This document shows, one piece after another, positions 33,879 to 42,157 of a stretch of DNA of 64,000 bases. Below the pieces are notes generated by a model. That model was given only the letters and a program-made list of their open reading frames with translations. It was not told where the DNA came from and searched no databases. Source of the stretch: Roseiarcus sp963764955 (GTDB taxonomy: Bacteria > Pseudomonadota > Alphaproteobacteria > Rhizobiales > Beijerinckiaceae); assembly GCA_963764955.1 (NCBI GenBank), contig CAVXVE010000019.1, positions 62,001 through 126,000 on the forward strand. The letters are read 5' to 3'. How positions within the stretch are numbered: the first letter of the stretch is position 1; each line of letters starts with the position of its first letter. Made by a program: the position numbers and the translations under genes.

Positions 33879-34423
33879 GCCTCGTCTCCCTTCGCGGTCC
33901 CGGCGCCTGCCGCGTCGCGCAAGCTCGCCGACCTGTCGATCGCCCGCGCGCCGAGCCGTGCGACCGCTTCGCGCAAGCCCTCATCCTCGATTCGGGAGGC
34001 GGCTTCGCGCGCGGCGGCTTCAGCCGCGTCGGAAGGGACTGGCGCGGCGCGGCGCCTCGTGTCGAGCGCGGGCAGGGGGCCTTGCCGGAAGGCGATCTTG
34101 TCGACGCACCGCCAGCCCAGATGCGCATTCACCCGGTCGACGATCACCGAGGCGCTGTGCTGCGCCTCGAGCGCAAAGGCGCTTTCGACCCTCAGCACCA
34201 GGGTTGCGGGAACGGACGGCGCGTCGGGATCGCGTTTGCCCGCCCGAGGCGGCCATTTGAGCTCGATTGGCCGGGCGTGGCGCGCGAGCGTCTCGCCGAC
34301 AATGGCCGGCCAGTCGGCGATCAGGCTCGCCTGGCTCAAGCCCCGCGCCGCCAGCGCCTCGGCGATCAGCCCGGGGGTGAATTCAGCCAGGCGCTTGGCG
34401 CCGCCGCGGCCAGGCTTCATCAT
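33875..34423 (-). CDS. DUF721 (DciA-like) protein
   Basis: A protein of 182 residues. The N-terminal about 110 residues match the DUF721/DciA family: FTPGLIAEALAARGLSQASL, IADWPAIVGETLARHARPIEL, and LVLRVESAFALEAQHSASVIV. DciA-like proteins help load the replicative helicase in bacteria without DnaC; this shorter alphaproteobacterial form is usually annotated only as DUF721. ATG at 34423 (tandem ATGs). It is divergent from mutY with only 45 bp between the starts, an arrangement common in alphaproteobacteria. Confidence 0.82.
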   Translation of the reverse strand: MMKPGRGGAKRLAEFTPGLIAEALAARGLSQASLIADWPAIVGETLARHARPIELKWPPRAGKRDPDAPSVPATLVLRVESAFALEAQHSASVIVDRVNAHLGWRCVDKIAFRQGPLPALDTRRRAAPVPSDAAEAAAREAASRIEDEGLREAVARLGARAIDRSASLRDAAGAGTAKGDEA

Positions 34424-34468
34424 CGCTGCGGCGCTGAACGCAAGGATAGGGGGCGCAAGGTCAATCGC

Positions 34469-35545
34469 ATGAGCGCCAATGTAAGCGCGCCGGCCGCCGA
34501 GGCAAAGAGAAAGGCGATCGCGGCCCGCGTGCTGGCGTGGTGGGACCGCAACCGCCGCGCGCTCGCCTGGCGCGCGGGCTCGGGAGAAACGCCCGACCCT
34601 TATCGGGTCTGGCTTTCCGAAGTGCTGCTGCAGCAGACGACGGCGCAGGCCGCGGCGCCTTATTACGAGGCCTTCATCGCCAGATGGCCGCGGGTTGAGG
34701 ATCTGGCCGCCGCGCCGCTCGAGGCCGTCATGAGCGCGTTCGCCGGTCTCGGCTATTATTCGCGCGCGCGAAACCTGCATGCCTGCGCCAGGGAAGTCGC
34801 CGGACGGGGCGGCGAATTTCCAGCCGAGGAAGCGGGTTTGCGCGCGCTACCCGGCGTCGGCGCCTATACCGCGGCGGCGGTCGCGGCGATCGCCTTCGGC
34901 CGTGAGACCCTGCCGGTCGACGGCAATATCGCGCGGATCCTGGCGCGGTTGGTCGCCCTTGAAGAGCCCATCGCTCGCGCGCGAGGCCAGATCGCCGCGG
35001 CGGCGCGGGCGCTCACGCCAGGCGCAAGGCCGGGCGATTTCGCGCAAGCGCTGATGGACATCGGCGCGACCCTCTGCCGTCCCCGCAATCCCGTTTGCGG
35101 CGCCTGCCCGCTCGCCGAGGATTGCGCCGCGTTCCAGACCGGCGCGCCGGAGGCCTATCCGCGGCGCGCTGCGGCGAAGCCGAGACCGAGCCGGCGGGGC
35201 GCGGTGTTCTTCGCCCGCCGCTCGGACGGCGCGTTTCTCGCCCGCCGCCGCCCGCCTCACGGCCTGCTGGCCTCGACGATCGAACTGCCGGGCACGGCCT
35301 GGACGGAAGAAGGCGCCGGCGGCGGGCTTGCCGGCGCGGCTCCAGTCGCCGCGCATTGGCGCCGGTTGTCGGGCGAGGTCGAGCAGGTCTTCACCCACTT
35401 TGCGCTGAGCCTTACCGTCTACGCCGCGGAGTTCGACGGCGGCGCCCCAGCCGGCTGTTTTTGGATCAAGCCTGACGCGGTCGGCGCGGCAGGCTTTTCC
35501 AGCATGATGCGCAAGGCGGTCGAGCATGCGCTCGCCCGCAGCTAA
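34469..35545 (+). CDS. mutY: A/G-specific adenine DNA glycosylase MutY
   Basis: An enzyme of 358 residues that removes adenine mispaired with 8-oxoguanine. The catalytic Glu lies in WLSEVLLQQTTAQ. The helix-hairpin-helix is LPGVGAYTAAAVAAIAFG, followed by the catalytic Asp in PVDGNIARILAR. The [4Fe-4S] loop is CRPRNPVCGACPLAEDC. The C-terminal NUDIX-like domain (from about residue 235) recognises 8-oxoG. It is divergent from the DUF721 gene. Confidence 0.95.
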   Translation: MSANVSAPAAEAKRKAIAARVLAWWDRNRRALAWRAGSGETPDPYRVWLSEVLLQQTTAQAAAPYYEAFIARWPRVEDLAAAPLEAVMSAFAGLGYYSRARNLHACAREVAGRGGEFPAEEAGLRALPGVGAYTAAAVAAIAFGRETLPVDGNIARILARLVALEEPIARARGQIAAAARALTPGARPGDFAQALMDIGATLCRPRNPVCGACPLAEDCAAFQTGAPEAYPRRAAAKPRPSRRGAVFFARRSDGAFLARRRPPHGLLASTIELPGTAWTEEGAGGGLAGAAPVAAHWRRLSGEVEQVFTHFALSLTVYAAEFDGGAPAGCFWIKPDAVGAAGFSSMMRKAVEHALARS

Positions 35546-35651
35546 AAGCGGCCAGTCGATTATTGTGGAAAGCTCAAGGTCTCGCGGTTAATCTCCGGGA
35601 GACTTGAGCCGCGACGGAGTCCAATTTGCCGCGTAGAACCAGTGTATATCC

Positions 35652-36398
35652 ATGGCGCCTCTGATTCCGCCGGCGGCGTTCCGCCTGCCCTCCGATGCGA
35701 CGCTGCGAGCGCGTTTTGGCCATGTCACGACCTGGGTCTTCGATCTCGATAACACGCTCTATCCTGCGGACAGTGGAATCTGGCCACGGATTGACGAGAG
35801 AATCACGTTGTTTCTGGTTGAGCTGTTCGGCATTGACGGTCAGTCGGCTCGCGCGCTGCACAAGCATTATTATTCGCGTCATGGCACTACCCTGTCCGGG
35901 CTCATGCAGGAGCACACGGACCTGACCGAGCGCTTTCTGGAGTTCGTGCACGATATCGACCGGTCCGGCCTCCAGCCGGACCCGCTGCTGGCGCGGGAAA
36001 TCGGGAAATTGCCGGGGCGCAAGCTGATATTCACCAATGGGTCGCGCAGCCATGCGATTCTGACTGCCCGGCAGCTCGGCCTCGATGGACTGTTCGAGGA
36101 GGCCTTCGACATTGTCGCCGCTGGCCTGACCCCGAAGCCCGCCGAGGGCGCTTATGACCTCTTTTGCGAGCGATGCGGGGTTGACCCGCGAAGCGCGGCG
36201 ATGTTCGAGGACGTGGCGAGGAACCTCGCGGTGCCGAAGGCGAGAGGCATGACCACGACGCTGGTGACCAGCAAGGCCGGACGCGTGGATCATCGCGACG
36301 CCGGTGACCGGGCGATCTCGGAGGCTGGCGACGTCGCCGATTTCGTCACCGACGATCTGTCGGAATTCCTCGCGCAGCTGAACGCTCAGCTGAGCTGA
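35652..36398 (+). CDS. HAD-superfamily pyrimidine 5'-nucleotidase-like hydrolase
   Basis: A HAD phosphatase of 248 residues. Motif I is VFDLDNTLYP (nucleophile Asp), motif II is LIFTNGSRSHA, and motif III/IV is KPAEGAYDLF followed by MFEDVARNL. The series matches the SDT1-like pyrimidine 5'-nucleotidase group (FDxDNTLYP). The segment LFGIDGQSARALHKHYYSRHG is part of the cap. It has a weak ribosome site. It is often found near dapF/mutY in alphaproteobacteria. Confidence 0.88.
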   Translation: MAPLIPPAAFRLPSDATLRARFGHVTTWVFDLDNTLYPADSGIWPRIDERITLFLVELFGIDGQSARALHKHYYSRHGTTLSGLMQEHTDLTERFLEFVHDIDRSGLQPDPLLAREIGKLPGRKLIFTNGSRSHAILTARQLGLDGLFEEAFDIVAAGLTPKPAEGAYDLFCERCGVDPRSAAMFEDVARNLAVPKARGMTTTLVTSKAGRVDHRDAGDRAISEAGDVADFVTDDLSEFLAQLNAQLS

Positions 36399-36447
36399 TT
36401 GACCGTCCGGCGGGGGTCGCCGGTCAACAACGCCTAAGGATTGCCCG

Positions 36448-37287
36448 ATGTCGCGAATAGGCTGGCTATTGTCTCATCCGGAGTTCCGCAAACATCCCGT
36501 GCGCGTGTCGAGCGGGGTCGTGTCGTGGGAGATCCACAAGCTGCTCTCCCGGAATATGGCGCTCGAGCTCGATGGGCTCAAACTCACGGCCCGGCCGATC
36601 GATGGAAACGGCCGCCTGATCTGTTATTTCGGGACGAAATTCGACACGATCTTCGACTTTTTGAAAACCTATCTGAAGGAAGGAATGGTCTTCGCCGATG
36701 TCGGGGCGAATATCGGCTCCCACGCGATAAACGCCGCCCGGCTGGTCGCCGGGACCGGCTCTGTTTTCGCCTTTGAGGCTGATCCGGACACCTATCGGCT
36801 GCTGGCCGAGAATATTCAGTCAAATGGCCTGCGCAACATTGACCTGCGGCAAACCTGCGTCTCCGATCACGTCGGCACGCTGTCCTTCTACAAGCACAAG
36901 GATAGCGCCAAAAGCTCGATCGTCGACCGGGGCGAGAAGCTTTCCGTCACGCTTCCCTCCGACACGCTCGACAATCTCATTCCGGCGAACACCAAGATCG
37001 ACGTTCTGAAAGTCGATGTGGAGGGAGCGGAGCTCAGCGTATTGAGAGGGGCGACGGGAGTCTTCACCGATCAGCGGCGGCCTTCGGTGGTGATCATCGA
37101 AGTTTTCGACGTGCGGGACAATACCGACAAGAGCGAAGGAATCCGGGAAGTGCTCGAGGGCTATGGCTACGAATTCTATCTGTTCGACGGCCATGGCCTT
37201 ACCCCGCTTTCCGGGAGCGCCTTGAACGCCTTCGCCGTCCATAAGTCGGTGCGGCCGCAAGTGCTGGCGCAATTCTCGCCGGCCTGA
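36448..37287 (+). CDS. FkbM family methyltransferase
   Basis: A SAM-dependent methyltransferase of 279 residues. The SAM-binding motif I is VFADVGANIGSHAINAARL, motif II is VFAFEADPDTYRLLAENIQ, and the later DVLKVDVEGAELSVLRGA is diagnostic of FkbM. Family members O-methylate sugars or polyketides. AAGGA precedes the ATG. It ends in a hairpin (37286-37308) that overlaps its stop codon. Confidence 0.88.
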   Translation: MSRIGWLLSHPEFRKHPVRVSSGVVSWEIHKLLSRNMALELDGLKLTARPIDGNGRLICYFGTKFDTIFDFLKTYLKEGMVFADVGANIGSHAINAARLVAGTGSVFAFEADPDTYRLLAENIQSNGLRNIDLRQTCVSDHVGTLSFYKHKDSAKSSIVDRGEKLSVTLPSDTLDNLIPANTKIDVLKVDVEGAELSVLRGATGVFTDQRRPSVVIIEVFDVRDNTDKSEGIREVLEGYGYEFYLFDGHGLTPLSGSALNAFAVHKSVRPQVLAQFSPA

Positions 37288-37308
37288 ACCGCGTGTCTGG
37301 CGCGGTTC
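37286..37308 (+). terminator. Hairpin at the end of the methyltransferase gene
   Basis: GAACCGCG, loop TGTCTGG, CGCGGTTC: a perfect 8-bp stem starting in the stop codon of the methyltransferase. No clear U-tract follows, so it may be a weak terminator or a 3'-end stabiliser between convergent genes. Confidence 0.5.
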
Positions 37309-37356
37309 GAGCGGAATCCTTCCGCCGGCCTGGCGCCGGTCGGCGGCATAGGCCTC

Positions 37357-37968
37357 TTACATTGGCGGGACGAGGCCGTCCTTGCCGACCAGGACGAAGG
37401 CGGCGTCGATGGAGCCGTCCCCCTGCTTTGGCCCACGCGCGATGATCGCTGCGCCGGGCTTGAGGTCCGTCCGCGCGCCCGGCTCAAGAGCAACGATCGG
37501 GGTCTTCGGATCGACCACGATGGTCTGCTCGCCGCCCTTGTAGGTCACGGTGAGCTTGGGGCCGCTTGTCGCATCGACGCGCGCGGCGATGGCGCCGTTG
37601 GTCATTGAGCTTTTCGGCGCAAGGTCGAAGGGGCGGAAGCCCTCGCCGGTCCCGCGCATGGCTTCGGGAAAGATGTGCACTTCCATCGCCTTGAGTTCGC
37701 CGCCCTCGCCGGGCAGCGCGGCGACGCCGACGAAGGTCTGAGGCTTCACGTCGGCAAGCGTCGCCGGAACGACGAGGACGAAGCGCGTTTTCGGGGTGAG
37801 ATGAACCGTCTGATCCTCGCCCGCGCGGGTGCGCACATTCAGGGTCGCGCCGTCGGCGCCCACCGTCGTGATGGTCGCGCGCGCGGTCGCGACCGGCGCG
37901 TTCTGGGCGAGGGCCGGCGCGACAGCGAGAGCGAACGCCGCGGCGAGAGCGAATCTGAACGACGGCAT
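37357..37968 (-). CDS. Secreted protein of unknown function with repeated beta-type segments
   Basis: A protein of 203 residues that I do not recognise by family. A Sec signal (PSFRFALAAAFALAVAPALA) ends before QNAP. The mature part holds two similar short stretches: VGADGATLNVRTRAGEDQTV with LTPKTRFVLVVPATLADVKP, and VDATSGPKLTVTYKGGEQTI with VDPKTPIVALEPGARTDLKP. These look like two OB/DUF5666-like beta modules. The ATG at 37968 has GGGAGA six bases upstream. It faces the FkbM gene (convergent). Confidence 0.6.
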   Translation of the reverse strand: MPSFRFALAAAFALAVAPALAQNAPVATARATITTVGADGATLNVRTRAGEDQTVHLTPKTRFVLVVPATLADVKPQTFVGVAALPGEGGELKAMEVHIFPEAMRGTGEGFRPFDLAPKSSMTNGAIAARVDATSGPKLTVTYKGGEQTIVVDPKTPIVALEPGARTDLKPGAAIIARGPKQGDGSIDAAFVLVGKDGLVPPM

Positions 37969-38296
37969 CGCGGGTCTCCCAAGATATCGGCCGGCGCCGG
38001 CGTGGAGGATTCCAGCAGCGCCACGGCGCCGCTCAGGCTTAGAGAATGGCGATGGAGTTTCCAAGACGGAACGCGCGCCCCGAAGCTGGCGGCGGTAAAA
38101 GGTCCGTGAGCGCCCCAACGGGAGGATCGGGCTTTTCGGTCCAGCCCACCCATCGAAAGAAGAGCTCCGCGCCCGGTTTGACGGCTGCCGCCGCAGCCGA
38201 ATAGTCTCCCCTGCGCGCGCCATCGCGAAGGCCAATGACCTCCGCGGGTTCAACAGGCGGCGCTTTTCGCTTTCCGGTCAAAGAGGAGCGTGTTGG

Positions 38297-38461
38297 ATGC
38301 GGCTCCCGATCCTCCTTGTTGTCGCGGCGCTCACGCTCGCGGGTTGCAACGCCAACCAGACGCCCAACGCCACTGCTCGGACCGGCTTCGGCGCCGGCTC
38401 CGCCGACGATTACAATCCCATCAAATACGCGCAGACAAGCGGCTTCTACGCCGGCCGTTAG
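38297..38461 (+). CDS. Small lipoprotein, 54 residues
   Basis: ATG at 38297 with GAGGAG eight bases before it, and TAG at 38459-38461. The product begins MRLPILLVVAALTLAGC, a short signal with the lipobox LAGC, followed by a 37-residue tail rich in Asn, Thr and Gly (NANQTPNATARTGFGAG, then DDYNPIKYAQTSGFYAGR). It is probably an outer-membrane lipoprotein. Function unknown. It is convergent with gnd, 16 bp downstream. Confidence 0.7.
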   Translation: MRLPILLVVAALTLAGCNANQTPNATARTGFGAGSADDYNPIKYAQTSGFYAGR

Positions 38462-38477
38462 GCAATGCCGCAGGACT

Positions 38478-39911
38478 TCAGACCTTGACCTCGCTCCCGT
38501 CCTGGCTCCAGCGGGTGTGGAAACTGCCTTGCCTATCGAGGCGGCGATAGGTATGGGCGCCGAAATAATCGCGCAGGCCCTGCAGCAGGTTCGTCGGGCC
38601 CCGGGCGCGCCTCAGCCCGTCGTAATAGGCGAGCGACGAAGAGAAGGCAGGCGTCGGCACGCCGTTGACGATCGCTAGGCTAAGCACGCGGCGCCACGCG
38701 CCTTCCGTTCTCTCGACACCCTCACGGAAATAGTCGTCGAGCAAGAGATTCGTGAGCTTCGGGTTTCGCTCATAGGCTTCCTTGATGCGATCGAGGAAGC
38801 GGGCGCGGATGATGCATCCGCCGCGCCAAATGGTCGCCATGTCGCCGAGCTTCAGATCCCATTTGAACTGGCCGGAAGCGACCGACATCTGCTCGAAGCC
38901 TTGCGCGTAGGCGATGATCTTCGAAGCGTAAAGGGCGTCGCGGATGGCGTCGATCTCGGCCTTTTCGGGCTTGCGCGTCTCTAACTTTGGGTGGGGCGTC
39001 TTCTTGTCCAGCTCCAAGCGCATCGAGCGGTTGGCGGAGAGGACGCGGGCGAAGACGGCCTCGGTGATCCCGGTCAGCGGCACGCCAAGCTCGAGCGCGT
39101 TCTGCGCTGTCCAGCGGCCGGTGCCCTTCTGCTCCGCTTCATCGACGATGACGTCGACCAGCGGCTTGCCGGTGCTGGCGTCGGTCTTGCGCAGGACAGC
39201 GGCGGTGATCTCGATCAAGTAGCTGTCGAGATCGCCCTCTTTCCAGGTCTGGAAGATCTCCGCCATCGCTGGCGCGTCGAGGCCGTACACGCTCTTCATG
39301 AGGTCGTAGGCTTCGGCGATCAGCTGCATATCGGCATATTCGATGCCGTTGTGCACCATCTTGACATAGTGGCCCGCGCCCTGCGGACCGATGTAAGTGC
39401 AGCAGGGAACGCCATCGACCTGGGCCGCCATTTTGGTCAGCATCGGCGCAATGCGGTCCCAGGCTTCGCGATCGCCGCCGGGCATCATGCTGGGGCCCTC
39501 GAGCGCGCCCTCCTCGCCGCCGGAAACGCCCATGCCGACAAAGCGGATCTTCTTTTCCTCGCAGGTCTTGTAGCGGCGCGCGGTGTCGGTGAAGAGCGAG
39601 TTGCCGCCGTCGATGATGATGTCGCCTTCGTCGAGATGGGGCATGAGCTCGTCGATCACCTCGTCGACCGGCGGGCCCGCCTTGACCATGATCAGGATCG
39701 GGCGGGGCTTGGCGATGCTCTTGATAAACTCGGGGAGGGTCTTGGCCGCGAAAAAGCGGCCTTCTCCGCCGTGCTCGCCGATGAGCTCGTCGGTCCGTTC
39801 ATGGTTGCGGTTGAAGACGGCGACGCCGAACCCATGCCGCGCCGCGTTTCGCGCCAGATTCGCCCCCATGACGGCCAATCCAAACACGCCGATGTCAGCT
39901 TGATCAGCCAT
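38478..39911 (-). CDS. gnd: 6-phosphogluconate dehydrogenase (decarboxylating)
   Basis: An enzyme of 477 residues, the usual length of the long form, that oxidises and decarboxylates 6-phosphogluconate to ribulose 5-phosphate with NADP. The cofactor motif is IGVFGLAVMGANLARN, followed by VAVFNRNHERTDEL with the NADP-selective Arg. Substrate residues are in FVGMGVSGGEEGALEGPSMM, YVKMVHNGIEYADMQLIAE (catalytic Lys) and the C-terminal LRDYFGAHTYRR. It stands alone and could process 6-phosphogluconate made by the F420-dependent glucose-6-phosphate dehydrogenase homologue, after lactone hydrolysis. Confidence 0.96.
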   Translation of the reverse strand: MADQADIGVFGLAVMGANLARNAARHGFGVAVFNRNHERTDELIGEHGGEGRFFAAKTLPEFIKSIAKPRPILIMVKAGPPVDEVIDELMPHLDEGDIIIDGGNSLFTDTARRYKTCEEKKIRFVGMGVSGGEEGALEGPSMMPGGDREAWDRIAPMLTKMAAQVDGVPCCTYIGPQGAGHYVKMVHNGIEYADMQLIAEAYDLMKSVYGLDAPAMAEIFQTWKEGDLDSYLIEITAAVLRKTDASTGKPLVDVIVDEAEQKGTGRWTAQNALELGVPLTGITEAVFARVLSANRSMRLELDKKTPHPKLETRKPEKAEIDAIRDALYASKIIAYAQGFEQMSVASGQFKWDLKLGDMATIWRGGCIIRARFLDRIKEAYERNPKLTNLLLDDYFREGVERTEGAWRRVLSLAIVNGVPTPAFSSSLAYYDGLRRARGPTNLLQGLRDYFGAHTYRRLDRQGSFHTRWSQDGSEVKV

Positions 39912-40255
39912 CGTTCTCTCGCTCGCTCTTGGGGACAGGACGCCCTCTTAGCCCCGGAGTCGAGGGCGAGCAAATCCTGTGCGGGCCGGCGCTGTGTCCC
40001 TTCGTTGACGGAAGCGCGCAAAAAAAAACATTTTGTTGTCGTCAATGTCAGGAGCGCCCCCTTGCCGCATGCCCCTGCGGACCTGCCCTGGGGCGGGGTG
40101 GCGGAATTGCCTCCGCGCTATGACCCCTACATAATACGTCTTAAGTGCATACGTCTTAAGTACGGGTAGATCGGCCTGTCGGCGCGGCGGCCGCCGCCTA
40201 TCTCCAACTCAAACCTCGACAGGGCGAGCCTCGTGGAACGGCTCCCACACTCCTC
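39912..40255. other. Intergenic region between gnd and the AT-rich island
   Basis: About 344 bp with no convincing gene. The gnd upstream part has a run of nine A on the plus strand and an AT-rich stretch near 40,020-40,040, which could be the gnd promoter (minus strand). A short direct repeat at 40134-40161 marks the border of the AT-rich island. Confidence 0.4.
40134..40161. repeat. Tandem 13-bp direct repeat at the edge of the AT-rich island
   Basis: ATACGTCTTAAGT occurs twice (40134-40146 and 40149-40161), separated by GC. Each copy contains the palindrome CTTAAG. It lies just outside the AT-rich gene trio. It could be a protein-binding site or a relic of an insertion event. Confidence 0.6.
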
Positions 40256-40819
40256 CTACTGATTAGGAGTCTGGACTTTCGATTGCTGATCAGGGACAGG
40301 GGGCGTAGTCAACCCCTTCCCGTTCTCGTGTTCAGGTGGAGCTCCAAATCCCCCAGTGCCAGATAGTTCGTTGCCTGTTGGTATGGGACCAAGGTATTGC
40401 AACGCTTGGCTATCCTCCTTTGTCTGGTTACGATAAATCCAACCAACGTAAACGACAAAGAAAGCTAGAAATAAACCGAGTATAGCTAACCCAGTGATTG
40501 ATGATTTGAAAGATATTTTTCCTCGTTCGATTGCAAAATTCGTATCGTTTGGCCAATATTCTTTCCCAGAAGTTGCAATGTGGTAAGACATGATCAGTTG
40601 CATCCCAGAAAGAATAACTCCTGACACGGTTATCGTGACAACGAGCCACAAATTTACCCGTTCGTCCAGTCCCTGCCGGCGATATTTTTCGCGTCGTATA
40701 GCAAAATCATCGTCTAAAAACGTTTCATATATTTGACGACTGCATAAGTTCCAAACCGATTTATATTTTCGAAAATCCGATATATCTACGTTCGTCAAAG
40801 CTGTAGTATCAGTAACCAC
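40256..40819 (-). CDS. Unknown membrane protein with two transmembrane helices
   Basis: A protein of 187 residues, no family recognised. Two hydrophobic segments are clear: LWLVVTITVSGVILSGMQLI (about residues 57-76) and ITGLAILGLFLAFFVVYVGW (about 111-130). A charged N-terminal region comes before, and a Pro/Gly-rich hydrophilic tail (about 50 residues) after. The start is GTG at 40819, with no strong ribosome site, and it overlaps the upstream ORF by 25 nt. Base composition is clearly AT-richer than the surrounding genome. It is the last of three genes in the island. Confidence 0.55.
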   Translation of the reverse strand: MVTDTTALTNVDISDFRKYKSVWNLCSRQIYETFLDDDFAIRREKYRRQGLDERVNLWLVVTITVSGVILSGMQLIMSYHIATSGKEYWPNDTNFAIERGKISFKSSITGLAILGLFLAFFVVYVGWIYRNQTKEDSQALQYLGPIPTGNELSGTGGFGAPPEHENGKGLTTPPVPDQQSKVQTPNQ

Positions 40820-41046
40820 GCCCGAAATGTAGTGCGATCGGGGATGCTGTCAACACTGCTGCTTTGGTAAAAGCGGAAGAATATAAGTGAAAACGCGCTT
40901 AGGCCGATAAATCCGAGTATTATAGCAATTGTGCCGATTGGCAAACCCGTCCAACGGTGAGTAACTAGAGAGTCCGGCAACTTATCACTAATCATTAAAT
41001 AGACTTTATCTATTGAATATACCCCGAATAATTCATGCAATGGCAA
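40795..41046 (-). CDS. Small unknown membrane protein
   Basis: A protein of up to 83 residues with one strong hydrophobic helix (IGTIAIILGFIGLSAFSLIF, about residues 37-56). No family recognised. The start is unclear: TTG at 41046, or ATG at 40995 for a 66-residue form. It overlaps the genes on both sides, which suggests translational coupling within the AT-rich trio. Confidence 0.45.
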   Translation of the reverse strand: MPLHELFGVYSIDKVYLMISDKLPDSLVTHRWTGLPIGTIAIILGFIGLSAFSLIFFRFYQSSSVDSIPDRTTFRAWLLILQL

Positions 41047-41420
41047 GAAGTTCCAGAGGGAAAATCCGGCGGTCCAAAAAAACTACAATAGTTCCCGTCA
41101 TCGCTAACGATACAATAATAAGTCGTCTTCTCGTAGCCCGGGCCCTTTGGGACCGATAGTGGTGGCGGTGGCGCCGGCATCTGTTGTGGCGGCATCGGAT
41201 ATGGCGGCATCGGTTGTGTTTGACCGTATGTTGTTCCCAGCGGCGTGGGAGGCATACCGGGAGCCGGCGGTATCGACTGTGGACCCATTGTGTAGTGACA
41301 CCAATTTGGATTCGTACCCGCCCGATAGGGACAGAGTTGTGCTTTCGCAATATTGAGGCCGGCGAATGTTGAGACAATTGAAATAGTAAGCAAGCCGAGA
41401 AGGCAGCCAACTTTTGACAT
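41010..41420 (-). CDS. Proline-rich secreted protein of unknown function
   Basis: A protein of 136 residues. A Sec signal (VGCLLGLLTISIVSTFAG... to AKA) is followed by a small Cys-containing domain (AQLCPYRAGTNPNWCHY), a Pro/Met/Gln-rich linker of about 40 residues, and a second Cys-containing domain (TTYYCIVSDDGNYCSFFG ending CHCMNYS). The linker looks like an extracytoplasmic stalk. GGGGAGG precedes the ATG by six bases. It is the first gene of the AT-rich trio. No family recognised; the even number of Cys suggests disulfides. Confidence 0.6.
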   Translation of the reverse strand: MSKVGCLLGLLTISIVSTFAGLNIAKAQLCPYRAGTNPNWCHYTMGPQSIPPAPGMPPTPLGTTYGQTQPMPPYPMPPQQMPAPPPPLSVPKGPGYEKTTYYCIVSDDGNYCSFFGPPDFPSGTSCHCMNYSGYIQ

Positions 41421-41707
41421 GTTAAACCTCCCCTATGTTTATACAGACAACATCACGAAATTGACATCATCGCAACAAGATTCGGAGATTCTCGCGCCTT
41501 GAACTCGGGGCGACGCCTTGCGGAATGGCCCGGATGCTCCGGGTTCGCCGCTTGTCGCCTCCCGGACCGATAGGCCGCTTCTTCTCACAGCATTGAAGTC
41601 ATCCAGGCGCATCCGCTCTCTGGTTGCAAGCCGTGCTAAAATGGTCCGCAAAACGGTGGGGGGAACGGTCTGTTCGCCGCCTACCCTTACCAGGGCGCAT
41701 ATCAACA

Positions 41708-42127
41708 ATGGTTTCAAAGGGTTCTCAGCCCCCGCCGGACGCGTTGTGGGTTCGGGTCTATTATGAAGACACCGACTTTTCCGGCCGCGTCTATCATGCG
41801 TCGTACCTGCGCTTCCTCGAGCGCGGCCGCACCGAATGGCTGCGCCGGCGGGGATTCGCGCACCGGGACCTGGCCCAGAATTCCGGCGTCGCTTTCGCCG
41901 TGCGCTCGCTCACAATCGAGTATCTGGCCCCGGCGCTGATGGACGATCTCTTGACGGTCGAGACCAGCGTCGCTAGGGCGCGCGGCGCGTCGATCGATTT
42001 TCAGCAGCGCGTCCTGCGCGGCGACAGGGCGCTCGTCACCGCGATGGCGCGGGTCGCGGCGATTCGCGACGGGCGGCCGGCGCGGATTCCTGACGATCTT
42101 CGCCGTCTCCTCGATGCGCCGAGATGA
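41708..42127 (+). CDS. YbgC/FadM-family acyl-CoA thioesterase
   Basis: A hot-dog fold protein of 139 residues. The motif VYYEDTDFSGRVYHASYLRFLERGRTEW contains the catalytic Asp (D-T-D) typical of the tol-pal-associated thioesterase YbgC and 4-hydroxybenzoyl-CoA thioesterases. Further on, VRSLTIEYLAPALMDDLL is also typical. The start at 41708 is the first ATG that keeps family alignment. In many genomes it lies next to tolQRAB; here it lies beside an aromatic CoA pathway and may serve it. Azoarcus-type aminobenzoate clusters also carry a thioesterase. Confidence 0.85.
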   Translation: MVSKGSQPPPDALWVRVYYEDTDFSGRVYHASYLRFLERGRTEWLRRRGFAHRDLAQNSGVAFAVRSLTIEYLAPALMDDLLTVETSVARARGASIDFQQRVLRGDRALVTAMARVAAIRDGRPARIPDDLRRLLDAPR

Positions 42128-42157
42128 TCCGCCGCCGCACACGCTTCGCTGGCCTCG

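Noticed and set aside
38039..38281. 80-codon minus-strand open frame
   Set aside because: TTG start without a ribosome site, no similarity that I recognise, and it lies in the leader of a better-supported small lipoprotein gene. Left as unassigned sequence (37969-38296).
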